A stretch of DNA of 64,000 nucleotides from G965233625 sp965233625 (GTDB taxonomy: Bacteria > Planctomycetota > Planctomycetia > Pirellulales > Pirellulaceae). The position numbers and the translations under genes were made by a program. Shown piece after piece: positions 26,889 to 35,034 of the stretch. Location: assembly GCA_965233625.1 (NCBI GenBank), contig OZ247499.1, forward strand, positions 434,001 to 498,000, in the 5' to 3' direction. Below the pieces are notes generated by a model. The model did not search any database, was not told where the DNA came from, and saw nothing but the letters and a program-made list of their open reading frames with translations. Numbering within the stretch: position 1 is the first letter of the stretch; the number at the start of each line of letters is the position of its first letter.

Positions 26889-27497
26889 ATGCCAATCGCC
26901 GTGCTCATATCGGGCGGCGGTACAACGCTTAAGAACCTGCTGGAATATGCCGGACGGGGCGGGCTAGATGCGCAGATCAAACTGGTGATATCCAGTTCCA
27001 GCAACGCTGGCGGGCTGAAATTCGCCGAAGACGCGGGCATTCCCACGCAGGTGATTCCCTGGAAACGCGATTGGCAGCAGCCCAGCGAGGAACTGTTCGC
27101 CGCTTGTCGCGCTGCGGGCGTGGAACTGGTTGTCTGTGGCGGGTTTCTTAAACGGCTGGCGATCCCTGCGGACTTTGAAAACCGCGTGATGAACATTCAC
27201 CCCAGCCTGATTCCCGCCTTCTGCGGCGCCGGCTATTACGGTGGGCGGGTGCATCAGTCGGCGATTGACTACGGGGTGAAAATAAGCGGCTGCACCGTTC
27301 ACTTTGTGGACAATGAATACGATCACGGCCCGATCATCCTGCAACGCACCACGCCCGTTCTGCCGGGCGATACTCCGCAGCAGCTTGCCGCACGCATCTT
27401 TACTGAAGAATGCCAGGCCTATCCGGCCGCCATCAATCTCTACGCACGCGGCGCCATCGAAGTGCAAGGCAGGCAGGTAACACTGCGTGAAGATTAG
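26889..27497 (+). CDS. purN: Phosphoribosylglycinamide formyltransferase
   Basis: 202 aa. Formyl transfer from 10-formyl-THF to GAR in purine synthesis, cytoplasm. Motifs: IAVLISGGGTTLKNLLEYA (N terminus), VVCGGFLKRL, MNIHPSLIPAFCGAGYYGG (catalytic His) and FVDNEYDHGPIILQRTTPV (catalytic Asp). ATG at 26889 gives the usual short N terminus; a TTG at 26877 with GGA upstream is possible. 38 bp after the haem dehydrogenase on the same strand. Confidence 0.92.
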   Translation: MPIAVLISGGGTTLKNLLEYAGRGGLDAQIKLVISSSSNAGGLKFAEDAGIPTQVIPWKRDWQQPSEELFAACRAAGVELVVCGGFLKRLAIPADFENRVMNIHPSLIPAFCGAGYYGGRVHQSAIDYGVKISGCTVHFVDNEYDHGPIILQRTTPVLPGDTPQQLAARIFTEECQAYPAAINLYARGAIEVQGRQVTLRED

Positions 27498-27613
27498 CCG
27501 CCGTTTGCCGCAGGCAGGAAACTTTTCTGGATTCCTGAAAAAACCGCGGTAAACTGCGTTTCTATCTCGAAAGGGAGCACTGGCGCCTTATTTCTCCCCC
27601 CGATGAATACTTT

Positions 27614-28231
27614 ATGAATGACCTGCTCGATGCGTACGAGGAGTTCAAAGCCGGCGATCGCGAGGCCGGTTTTGCCTGGATTTATTACAAGTATCAACGC
27701 CTGGTTGCGTACCTGCTGGTGCACAATTACGGCGTGAACAGCAGTAATGTCGACGACATCTCACAGAACGTCTGGCAGTCGGTTTCGGGCGGCATGGACC
27801 GCCTAAGTCTAACACCAGGCGCCGGGGGCAAAGACGCCCCGCAAAGTAGTGGAGCTTCAACCGCGGTGAAGAAATCCCACACCACTGCCGATGTTGAAAC
27901 CGCTGAACGCATCTTCAAAGCGTGGCTGGGCGTTATCTGTAAACGCAAAGTGATTGATTTCAGCCGCCGCAGCAAACGTATTCCGCAGCCCGTTGAGACC
28001 GATCAGATTACGGGCCTGCTGGAACAGGCAGCCGGTGATGAGCAGGTGGACCTTGAAGAATTATTACAGACGCTGCCTGAAGATAAACGGCAGATTGTGG
28101 TGCTGCGGGCGCATGGGCACACCTTTAAAAACATCGCGGCGAAGATGGGCTCGACCTTGAGTTCCGTCTACGCCCGCTATCGTGAAGCGATTGACCAGCT
28201 TCGCGATGAAGACGCGCCGGAGGGCAGGTGA
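27614..28231 (+). CDS. Sigma-70 family (ECF-like) RNA polymerase sigma factor
   Basis: 205 aa. Region 2 spans ~10-60 (AGFAWIYYKYQRLVAYLLVH, SNVDDISQNVWQSV). An unusually long Gly/Ser/Lys-rich insert of ~35 residues (about 60-95) separates it from the rest of region 2 (IFKAWLGVICKRKVIDFSRR). Region 4 is at ~145-195: LEELLQTLPEDKRQIVVLRA and HTFKNIAAKMGSTLSSVYAR (helix-turn-helix). It lacks a clear SD. It is followed within 2 nt by a 33-codon ORF, then by a GAF-domain regulator whose N terminus looks anti-sigma-like, suggesting one operon under the sigma factor's own control (inference). Confidence 0.85.
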   Translation: MNDLLDAYEEFKAGDREAGFAWIYYKYQRLVAYLLVHNYGVNSSNVDDISQNVWQSVSGGMDRLSLTPGAGGKDAPQSSGASTAVKKSHTTADVETAERIFKAWLGVICKRKVIDFSRRSKRIPQPVETDQITGLLEQAAGDEQVDLEELLQTLPEDKRQIVVLRAHGHTFKNIAAKMGSTLSSVYARYREAIDQLRDEDAPEGR

Positions 28232-28233
28232 CG

Positions 28234-28335
28234 ATGTCTTCTTCTAATGAATTTCTTCACTGCTTGCACTTCACAGACGTCAACGATGACGCCGCTGTGT
28301 GTCCGGGCAGTGCCTTCCGTACTCTTGCGAATTGA
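28234..28335 (+). CDS. Putative 33-codon ORF between sigma factor and GAF regulator
   Basis: ATG at 28234 lies 2 nt after the sigma-factor stop, with GGAGGGCAGG just upstream, and its TGA (28333-28335) is 5 nt before the GAF gene's ATG. It starts MSSSNEFLHCLHFTDVNDD and contains two Cys and two His. No family is recognised. The packing and the SD suggest it is translated, either as a microprotein or as a coupling device for the GAF gene, which has no SD of its own. It could still be chance. Confidence 0.4.
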   Translation: MSSSNEFLHCLHFTDVNDDAAVCPGSAFRTLAN

Positions 28336-28340
28336 TAGTT

Positions 28341-30974
28341 ATGTCGCGTTCCTACTCTTCCGGGCCTGCTGACGACGCCCGGCTTGACGAAATCGTGGCT
28401 CTGTACGTAGCAGGCGTGGCCAGTACCACGCAGCAAAAAGAGCTTGAAAAAAAGCTCTCGCAGGACCCGTCGCTTCAAGATGTTGTCTCGGCCGCCCGCC
28501 AGGCGATGCAAACTGCCGGGGCGACCCTGGAAGGTTACGAGCCGCCACCCTTGGATTTCAACGGCGGCAGGATCAAGCTTCGCAAGCCAGCGCCATCCAC
28601 ATCGCCGGCGCCGCAAAGCACTGAACAGTCTGCCGGCGCCGTCTGGCGGGTATTGCCGCCGCCTGAAATGGATATGAAGAACGTCGCGGGCTGCCGGGCT
28701 GAACTGGTGCGGGCCGATGGCGATGCGAAAGCATCCCAGGCAGCGAAACAACCTGAAAGCAGCTCGCACAGCACGGCGCCTCCATCGCTGCGACGACTGG
28801 CATCGCTGTGCCGCAGCGAACCGCCTGCTTCCGCACCGGCGGAGTTGCATGAGATTCAGCGTAGCGAAACGGTGCAGGACACGCTCGACCTGCTGCTTCC
28901 GCTGGCTCAGCGTGCCGGTTTAACAAGTCTTCGATACCTTCCTTATATGGAGGAGCAGGACGGAACCGGCCGGTTGTTTCAGTTCGCCGTCGCAGGACAT
29001 CGTGAGGGTGACGAATGTGCGCAGTGGGCGACGCATCTTTCGCGATTTACGGGTACGTCTTCACTTCACAACAGCGCTGCCTTCTGGCCCTTCTTCTTAA
29101 GTGCGCCGGCAATTGTCGCCGTGGATGAAGATGCAGCCATGCCTGTGGAATGTTTCTGGCAGGAGGGACGTATCCCGGTGCTGCGTGTGGCGCCGTCTGC
29201 CACAGCGGAGATGGCTGCGAAGGCATGGGTTGAATTTCCGCAACTGATCCGCGGTAAGCCCGTGGGCAAGATCTGTTGCGAACTGGACCGGCCGTTCAAC
29301 GTGCAAGGTCAGGGGCTGGTTCATGCGGATTTATCAGATCGGCTGGCGACGTTCTTTTCCCAACTTGATTCTGTCACGCCGCTGCTTCGTTGGCTGCTGG
29401 AGCATGAACTGGCGGAAACCGATGGTTCCGGCCCGGAAGCAACTCCGTTTGCCGCAGCCACAGAGATGCTCCGCGGGGCGGTCGAGCAGTGCACGACGGT
29501 TCGAGAACTGAACCGGGTGTGCATCGGCGGGCTGTCGCGATTGCTGCATGCCTCGTCCGCTGCCATGTTTTCGTACGAAGCAGATCCAGATCCAGCCCCA
29601 GGCGCCGGTGGGTTGCTGATATTGCGAAGTGCATCGGACAAAGCCGTTGCCGAGCAGGAGAATCTGGCGGCTTTTAAGACGAAGCCGCCAGCATCCTCTG
29701 GCGGGCACACTTCGCCCCTGGCTTGGGTTGTGCAGACGGGTCGAAGCGTCTGTGTGAACGGTGTTGACCGGATGGACCGCCGTGAAGAAACGCTCATGCA
29801 GTACACGCCGGATATGCGTTGGGAGGCGGGGAATCCGCTTGCTGAGGTTTTGCGAAGCAGCGTGAAGAATGTTCTGATCGCCAGCCTCCCGGAAACGTCT
29901 GCGAAAGGATCTGGCGGCGTGTTCTGTTTTGCACACACAGGCAGTTCTGATCGACCGCGAGGATTCTCAGCCGCGCAGCAGTACTGGCTGGAAGGGGTCG
30001 TACGCGACCTGATTGCTCCCAAGTACGAGCGGCTTTTCCAGGAGCGGCGATCGCAGAACACGTTGCGGATCAGCACCGGGATAAACGCCTTGTCAGTCCG
30101 CGATTCTGCAACGGTCATGGGCCAGCAGGCAACGCTTCAGCAGCTACGAGAGCTTGCGCTGAAAACGATGCCCGTGCTGCCCGAAAGCCGGCAGGCGTTC
30201 TATATCTCGCTGGCAGATGTAGACGGCGTTTCGTTCCGCGCTCACTTGATTGACGACAAACTGGGCGCGGAATTAGATGATGCGAAGATCCCGCTGGCAG
30301 GATCGCTCACCCAGCAGGCCATGCAGCAGGAAGGCGTTATCTACCTGAACGATCTACCCTCGGCTGCGGCTGAGGGACGATATGCGGCGAATGTCCCGCA
30401 CGCCTGTGTGGCGTTAGCCTGTGGCATCCGGTTCGGGCAACGCAGCTATGGCGCGCTGGTGCTGGAATCTGACCGGTTTAGCTTGAATCCCTCGTTGCAT
30501 GGCGGCGCGTTGCAGACTTTGGCGTCGTTTGCGGCCGAGTCGTTCGCGGCGAGAGATCTTGCGGAGGTCTGTGCGGGGCAGGCAACCGTGAAGCAACTGC
30601 TGAGCGAAGTTGAAAAATTCGCGGCAAGTGGCAATGACGAGGAATGCATTGTCGAAACATCGGTTTCGCCGTCGCTGACTTACCCGGCCAGCGAAGAATT
30701 GTTACAGATCGTCTGGCGCCTATTGCGCTGTGCGTGGCAGCATTCCAGGCAGGTCGCTATTCACGCGGCCTCTGCTGACGGATGTCTGGAATTACGATTA
30801 TCGTGGCAGAGCACGACCAAGGCTGCGGTTGAAGTCTCGGAACAGGAACAGCGACTGGCGGGCTTCTACATCGCGACCGCGCGTCAGATCGCGGCGTCTA
30901 TTTCATCGGACGCACAGCAGAGTTACATCGAAGCGCTGGAAGATAGTTTCGTGGTGCGACTGCCGCTTGATTAG
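28341..30974 (+). CDS. GAF-domain regulator with anti-sigma-like N terminus and kinase-like C terminus
   Basis: 877 aa from ATG 28341 (MSRSYSSGPADDARLDEIV). Residues ~8-60 form a short helical segment (LDEIVALYVAGVASTTQQKE, then KKLSQDPSLQDVVSAAR) like the N-terminal helices of anti-sigma factors, but without zinc ligands. A Pro/Ala-rich linker is followed by helical/GAF-like regions; the clearest GAF segments are ~375-560 (LNRVCIGGLSRLLHASSAAM, SPLAWVVQTGRSVCVNGVDR) and ~590-750 (PLAGSLTQQAMQQEGVIYLN, RFGQRSYGALVLESDRF). The last ~110 residues resemble a histidine-kinase ATPase domain in layout (ELLQIVWRLLRCAWQHSR ... LAGFYIATARQIAASIS ... FVVRLPL) but the conserved Asn and Gly boxes are missing. 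Proposed: ligand-sensing partner of the adjacent sigma factor (inference). Confidence 0.65.
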   Translation: MSRSYSSGPADDARLDEIVALYVAGVASTTQQKELEKKLSQDPSLQDVVSAARQAMQTAGATLEGYEPPPLDFNGGRIKLRKPAPSTSPAPQSTEQSAGAVWRVLPPPEMDMKNVAGCRAELVRADGDAKASQAAKQPESSSHSTAPPSLRRLASLCRSEPPASAPAELHEIQRSETVQDTLDLLLPLAQRAGLTSLRYLPYMEEQDGTGRLFQFAVAGHREGDECAQWATHLSRFTGTSSLHNSAAFWPFFLSAPAIVAVDEDAAMPVECFWQEGRIPVLRVAPSATAEMAAKAWVEFPQLIRGKPVGKICCELDRPFNVQGQGLVHADLSDRLATFFSQLDSVTPLLRWLLEHELAETDGSGPEATPFAAATEMLRGAVEQCTTVRELNRVCIGGLSRLLHASSAAMFSYEADPDPAPGAGGLLILRSASDKAVAEQENLAAFKTKPPASSGGHTSPLAWVVQTGRSVCVNGVDRMDRREETLMQYTPDMRWEAGNPLAEVLRSSVKNVLIASLPETSAKGSGGVFCFAHTGSSDRPRGFSAAQQYWLEGVVRDLIAPKYERLFQERRSQNTLRISTGINALSVRDSATVMGQQATLQQLRELALKTMPVLPESRQAFYISLADVDGVSFRAHLIDDKLGAELDDAKIPLAGSLTQQAMQQEGVIYLNDLPSAAAEGRYAANVPHACVALACGIRFGQRSYGALVLESDRFSLNPSLHGGALQTLASFAAESFAARDLAEVCAGQATVKQLLSEVEKFAASGNDEECIVETSVSPSLTYPASEELLQIVWRLLRCAWQHSRQVAIHAASADGCLELRLSWQSTTKAAVEVSEQEQRLAGFYIATARQIAASISSDAQQSYIEALEDSFVVRLPLD

Positions 30975-30996
30975 GCCGTCGACTGGAAACGTCGCA

Positions 30997-32190
30997 TCAA
31001 TCAGCGGCTGGATTTTTGACAAACTTCAACGGACGATCCGAAAGTGGATCGTCAATGCAGATCGCCAGTTTGCCGTTGAGCAGGTCTTCAATCTGGCGTC
31101 CGACAATTTCCGCACGCCAGCCCTTGGCCAACGCGGGCAGCTCGCCGGGCTCTGCCTGTTCAGGATGCAGCAGGTACTCGATCAGATCGCGGATATCCTG
31201 CGTGGCGCCCACCAGTGAAGGGGCAATGTCCTGCGAACGGCAGAGACTTCCCAGTGCATTGGTCAGAAACTGTGCGAGCAGGTTCAAATGGGGCGAATTC
31301 CGCTTCCGCTCACGCTGCGGCAGTTCATCCTCGTTGACCTTTAAGGCACGATCGATGCACGCAACAATTTCTGGCAGCTTTCTTTTTAGATCGCCGCGTT
31401 CCATGCCGCGGATCGCGCTGATGCGTTTGGGATCGGCGGTTTTCTGCCTGGCGAGTTCGATCAGCAGATCGTCGCGCAGCACGCGTCGTGCGGGCTGATT
31501 CCGGCGCTGCGCGATCGCGTCGCGCCAGTGCCAGAGTTCGCGAACCACGGCAAGATTCCGCGGCCCCAGACTGGCGATGCCCGAAACCTTCCGCCAGCGT
31601 TTCTGGGATTCGCTCTCTTCAATTTTTGTGCGCCAAGCGTTTAGTTCATCGTCCAACCAGGCACGCCGTCCTTTCCGTTCAATTTTGCGCGCTAAGATGT
31701 CGCGGATAGGTTCCAGGTAAAGCACGTCCTGAAGCGCATACTCAATCTGCCGCTCTGAGAGCGGCCGTTTGCGCCAGTCGGTGCGGGTTTCGCCCTTCGG
31801 CAGTTGTTTTTGCAATAGCCTTGAAATCAGTTTGCTGTAGGCCGCCGGGTACTCCATGCCCGTCATGCCGGCAGCGATCTGAATATCAAACAGATTGGCT
31901 GGTGATTTGCCCGTCGCGTGCAACGCAAACCGCAATTCTTCGCGACCGGCGTGCACAATGGTTTCGTGCCCGTCGGCAGCCAGCCATTCCCAGAATTCAG
32001 TGACATCGCCGCATGCATGCGGATCGATCACGGCAAGATCTTTGCCAACGGCGACCTGCACCAGACAAAGGTCAGGCCGGTAGGTGTCTTCAGACACAAA
32101 TTCTGTATCAAAGCCGATGACCGTCGCATCGGCGTGTTTCTGGCAGAATTCGCTCAATTGAGCGGTGGTTGTGATATGTTCGTACTGCAC
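30997..32190 (-). CDS. rnd: Ribonuclease D family 3'-5' exoribonuclease
   Basis: 397 aa with a GTG start at 32190. DEDDy exonuclease: Exo I TVIGFDTEFVSEDTY (Asp/Glu pair ~27/29), Exo II region VHAGREELRFAL, Exo III QIEYALQDVLYLEP (Tyr-x3-Asp). The C-terminal half carries an HRDC-like domain (LWHWRDAIAQRRNQPARRVL ... LIELARQ). RNase D trims 3' ends of tRNA and other structured RNAs. Odd: the Exo II acidic residue, Asp in E. coli RNase D (HAGSEDL), aligns with Glu here. It converges on the GAF regulator with 22 bp between. Confidence 0.88.
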   Translation of the reverse strand: MQYEHITTTAQLSEFCQKHADATVIGFDTEFVSEDTYRPDLCLVQVAVGKDLAVIDPHACGDVTEFWEWLAADGHETIVHAGREELRFALHATGKSPANLFDIQIAAGMTGMEYPAAYSKLISRLLQKQLPKGETRTDWRKRPLSERQIEYALQDVLYLEPIRDILARKIERKGRRAWLDDELNAWRTKIEESESQKRWRKVSGIASLGPRNLAVVRELWHWRDAIAQRRNQPARRVLRDDLLIELARQKTADPKRISAIRGMERGDLKRKLPEIVACIDRALKVNEDELPQRERKRNSPHLNLLAQFLTNALGSLCRSQDIAPSLVGATQDIRDLIEYLLHPEQAEPGELPALAKGWRAEIVGRQIEDLLNGKLAICIDDPLSDRPLKFVKNPAAD

Positions 32191-32380
32191 GTGAACTAGC
32201 GTTTTCTTCCGGCGTCCATGGCCGGGAAAAATTCAAACTTTTAACCTGGAACGTTCTACTGCTTCACTTTAACTGGCGATTGGCGTGGGCGTACCGGTAT
32301 TCTTTGTAGAATGGTCGTCGCAATGCCATCTTGCACCCGGCAGAAACACCGCCGTCTCAACTTCCAACCACAAAGAGCTT

Positions 32381-33850
32381 ATGGCTTTAGAGCAAATCCC
32401 CGCCAAGTGGGCCGCTTGTATGCTATTTCTGGCAGCATTTTCAATAGCGAATCTTTTTCCGCCCGTAGCTTCCGCCCGCGAGCTTCCCGATGTCCTGGTT
32501 TTCATCTCAGACGATCTGGGCCGCGGTGATACTTCGATCCACGGATCGAAGGACGCCCGCACGCCTCATTTGAAGGAACTGGCGGCCGGCGGCATGGTTT
32601 TTGACAATGCGTACGTCGCATCGCCTTCCTGCTGCCCCAACCGGTATTCTCTGCTCACGGGGCTAATGCCCGCCCGGCATGGCGCCCACGCAAACCACAC
32701 ATTGGTCAAACCGGGCACGAAGTTTCTGCTGCCTGAAATACAGAAGCTGGGCTACTTCGTCGCATCGGTGGGGAAAGTGGCGCACGGCCGCTTCCGGGCG
32801 CCAGGCATCGATTTCTATTCCTTTCAGCCGGTGAATCTCAGCACTCAGGTGAAAAAATTCCTGGCGGACTACAAGCAGAAGAAGCCGTTGTGCTTGTTTG
32901 TGGGTGACCGCCGACCGCATGTGCCGTGGACCCCGGAGATGAATTTCGATGTTTCCAAGGTCACATTGCCGCCGCATTTTATTGATACGCCTGAGACTCG
33001 GCGGCACTGGGTGCGGTATCTGACCGATATTGCCCAGATGGACACAGAGATGGGCCGGATTTACGAAATGATGCGGGCCAGGAGTGGTGACAACCTGCTC
33101 ACCATCTTCACCAGTGACCACGGTGGGCAATGGCCACGTGGCAAGTGGAATCTGTACGACGAAGGGGCGCGGATACCACTGGTTGTGCATTGGCCCGGCC
33201 AGATCAAAAGCGGAGTGCGAACCGATGCAATGGTTAGTTGGGTGGATATCCTGCCCACTCTGATAGAACTCAACGGCGGCCAGGCGCCGGCGGGTATCGA
33301 TGGCCGCTCGTTCGCCCCCGTGCTGCTTGGCAAAGCTGACAAGCACCGCGACCGCATCTTCACGACCCATACGGGCGATGGAAGGATGAACGTGTTCCCG
33401 ATGCGCAGCGTCCGCGAGGGCCAGTTCAAATACATCCGCAACCTGCGGCCGGACGCCTGGCACACGAACCATTCGGACCGTCATAAACGCGACGGCGCCG
33501 GTGCGTACTGGCATTCGTGGTATGCCGCCGCCAAAGAGGATAAACGCGCAGCTGGCATTGTCGAGCGATACCACACGCGGCCGGCTGAAGAGCTGTTCGA
33601 CCTAAAAGCCGATCCCCTGGAGCTGAACAACCTGGCGAAAGATCCCGCGCACCAGAAGAAGCTGCAACAGCTTAAGAAGGCTTTGGAGACGTGGACCACT
33701 GCGCAGGGCGACGACCTGCAACCGCATCAGGCGCCTTATTTACGCACTTCGCCCATTCCAGAACTGAAGTTTATTCCAAGAAAACGTCCGATAAAGAAAC
33801 CAGGGAAGCCGAAGCAAAACGCTGCAGCTTCCCCGGCGGATGTGAAGTAG
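32381..33850 (+). CDS. Secreted sulfatase
   Basis: 489 aa from ATG 32381 (an upstream extension to 32285 would hide the signal peptide ending PVASARELP). Arylsulfatase fold: VLVFISDDLGRGD (metal Asp pair ~44-45), the formylglycine motif CCPNR (residues 84-88, matching CxPxR with Cys84 as the modified residue), VGKVAHGRF, LTIFTSDHGGQWPRGKWNLY (metal Asp/His), and the C-terminal EELFDLKADPLELNNLAKDP. Planctomycetes carry many such enzymes for sulfated polysaccharides. Iduronate-2-sulfatase-like sequence style, but the substrate is not assignable. Its end is 15 bp from the convergent rbfA stop. Confidence 0.92.
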   Translation: MALEQIPAKWAACMLFLAAFSIANLFPPVASARELPDVLVFISDDLGRGDTSIHGSKDARTPHLKELAAGGMVFDNAYVASPSCCPNRYSLLTGLMPARHGAHANHTLVKPGTKFLLPEIQKLGYFVASVGKVAHGRFRAPGIDFYSFQPVNLSTQVKKFLADYKQKKPLCLFVGDRRPHVPWTPEMNFDVSKVTLPPHFIDTPETRRHWVRYLTDIAQMDTEMGRIYEMMRARSGDNLLTIFTSDHGGQWPRGKWNLYDEGARIPLVVHWPGQIKSGVRTDAMVSWVDILPTLIELNGGQAPAGIDGRSFAPVLLGKADKHRDRIFTTHTGDGRMNVFPMRSVREGQFKYIRNLRPDAWHTNHSDRHKRDGAGAYWHSWYAAAKEDKRAAGIVERYHTRPAEELFDLKADPLELNNLAKDPAHQKKLQQLKKALETWTTAQGDDLQPHQAPYLRTSPIPELKFIPRKRPIKKPGKPKQNAAASPADVK

Positions 33851-33865
33851 CCTGGCTAAATCCGG

Positions 33866-34186
33866 CTACTCATTGGCAATGAACTGGAACGTCAGTTCCG
33901 GCGCCTTGCGGCGCGTGATGGCGGCAGCGACTTCTGACCGCAGCTTGCCTGCATGGCGGTCGAGCGCCGCGAGCACTTGCTGCGGTGTCGCGTCGGGCGC
34001 CAGGCTAGAAACAAGCACCAGCACGCGGCCCGCGTTTGGGGCGGGCGACACCGACTGAACGACCAGATTGCTGGTCACATCGTCATCGCAGTCCGAAAGT
34101 GCGAACGATAACGCACGTTCGATCTGCCGGCAGAGCTGCAGCGTTTTGCGGTCGCCGCCACGCTGCGAACGTTGGTTGGGTTTCAT
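33866..34186 (-). CDS. rbfA: Ribosome-binding factor A
   Basis: 106 aa from ATG 34186 (MKPNQRSQ). KH-like fold seen in the helix TLQLCRQIERALSFALSDC, the strand LVVQSVSPAPNAGRVLVLVS and the C-terminal GKLRSEVAAAITRRKAPELTF, which matches the RbfA ending (LRSELAxRLxLRxxPELxF). RbfA helps mature the 30S subunit by 16S rRNA 5'-end processing. ATGs at 34198 and a further upstream codon at 34237 are alternatives. Not next to infB or truB as in many bacteria. Confidence 0.8.
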   Translation of the reverse strand: MKPNQRSQRGGDRKTLQLCRQIERALSFALSDCDDDVTSNLVVQSVSPAPNAGRVLVLVSSLAPDATPQQVLAALDRHAGKLRSEVAAAITRRKAPELTFQFIANE

Positions 34187-34615
34187 AAAATTCCGCATAT
34201 TCAAGAGAAATGCACGCGCGCTTTTCAAGGCGCGCACGCGTCTGGAACGATATCAGAGAAATCCTGTATCACCTGCTTTAATTTACCACGTTGGCAAATA
34301 GCGACGATACTTGCCAGTGAAGGCAGCGGTTTGAGGCTGATTGAGCATGGTTGGTCTCCCACCAAAAAGTTCCAGTCGCCGCGGTTAAATCTGCGGATGC
34401 GGCAATCGGTCAGACACAGGTAAAGCGGCCCAGGTTCGGACCCGCGTGATGATCCGCAACCATGCTATTAAGCGGGAAAAACGGCCAGAGGTGCGACAAT
34501 TCGCCGCAGAAACCGGGTGCCCCGCACTCGTTCGTAAGGCGGTTAAACGCTATACTCAAGTGAGTTTGTGAACCCAGCGGTGGAAGTCCGCGAATGATTT
34601 TGAGGATCGCAGAAG
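34187..34615. other. Gap between rbfA and the ferredoxin gene
   Basis: 429 bp holding one putative 21-codon minus-strand ORF (listed separately), a GCGCGC / GCGCGC hairpin near 34216-34237 just upstream of rbfA, and the upstream region of the ferredoxin gene. I looked for tRNA, SRP RNA and RNase P motifs and recognised none. Confidence 0.4.
34283..34348 (-). CDS. Putative 21-codon leader ORF upstream of rbfA
   Basis: ATG at 34348 to TAA at 34283. GGGAG stands 7 nt before the ATG and lies in the loop of a small hairpin (TTGGT-GGGAG-ACCAA). The peptide begins MLNQPQTAAF and ends in basic/aromatic residues (KYRRYLPTW). It ends about 97 nt before the rbfA ATG on the same strand. No family recognised; could be a leader peptide or chance. 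Confidence 0.3.
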   Translation of the reverse strand: MLNQPQTAAFTGKYRRYLPTW

Positions 34616-35008
34616 ATGGCAAAAAAGGCTGTACGCAAGAAGCTGCCTAAGGAATTAGCGGTTATCAACGCCGATAATTGCACCGGTTGCGAATCGTGCC
34701 TGGAAGTTTGCCCAGTCGATTGCATTTCACTGAAATCGATGAAGCTGGGGGTCAAAGGTTCGCAAAGCTGGTGCGAAATCGACCTCGAGCGATGCATCGG
34801 CTGTGAAGTCTGCGTTCATATTCCCGGCAAAAAGACCAACCCTTACGAACTCTGCGTCTGTCCTTGGGACGCAATCGAGATGGTTCCCACGGAACACGTC
34901 GCCCAGGCGGTGGCTAAAATCGGCGGCCCGCCCGAATACATCGTCGAGAACTGGGACCGGCTGGTCGGCACCGCGCAACATCTGGCTGAAATGAAGGCTA
35001 ACGGTTAA
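34616..35008 (+). CDS. Two-[4Fe-4S] ferredoxin-type protein
   Basis: 130 aa. Cluster 1: CTGCESCLEVCP (~22-33). Cluster 2: CIGCEVCVHIPGKKTNPYEL followed by CVCPWDAI, i.e. CxxCxxC with the last ligand about 14-16 residues on, interrupted by an insert. Basic N terminus (MAKKAVRKKLPKE) and no signal, so a cytoplasmic electron carrier. The C-terminal ~40 residues are helical. Partner oxidoreductase not in the window. GAGGA precedes the ATG. Confidence 0.88.
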   Translation: MAKKAVRKKLPKELAVINADNCTGCESCLEVCPVDCISLKSMKLGVKGSQSWCEIDLERCIGCEVCVHIPGKKTNPYELCVCPWDAIEMVPTEHVAQAVAKIGGPPEYIVENWDRLVGTAQHLAEMKANG

Positions 35009-35034
35009 CGGCGCACGGCAAAGTCTAGTCGCTT

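Noticed and set aside
27498..27613. GGAAAC-type ECF -35 box upstream of the sigma factor (autoregulation)
   Set aside because: A GGAAAC is present, but no matching -10 at the right distance could be defended.
34300..34450. Possible SRP RNA or other structured RNA
   Set aside because: A few GGTCAG/GGAA-like words occur, but the conserved SRP core could not be fitted on either strand.
34172..34622. Plus- and minus-strand ORFs of 83 and 70 aa in the rbfA-ferredoxin gap
   Set aside because: No SD, no recognisable family; the plus ORF runs through the rbfA start region and the minus ORF covers the ferredoxin start.
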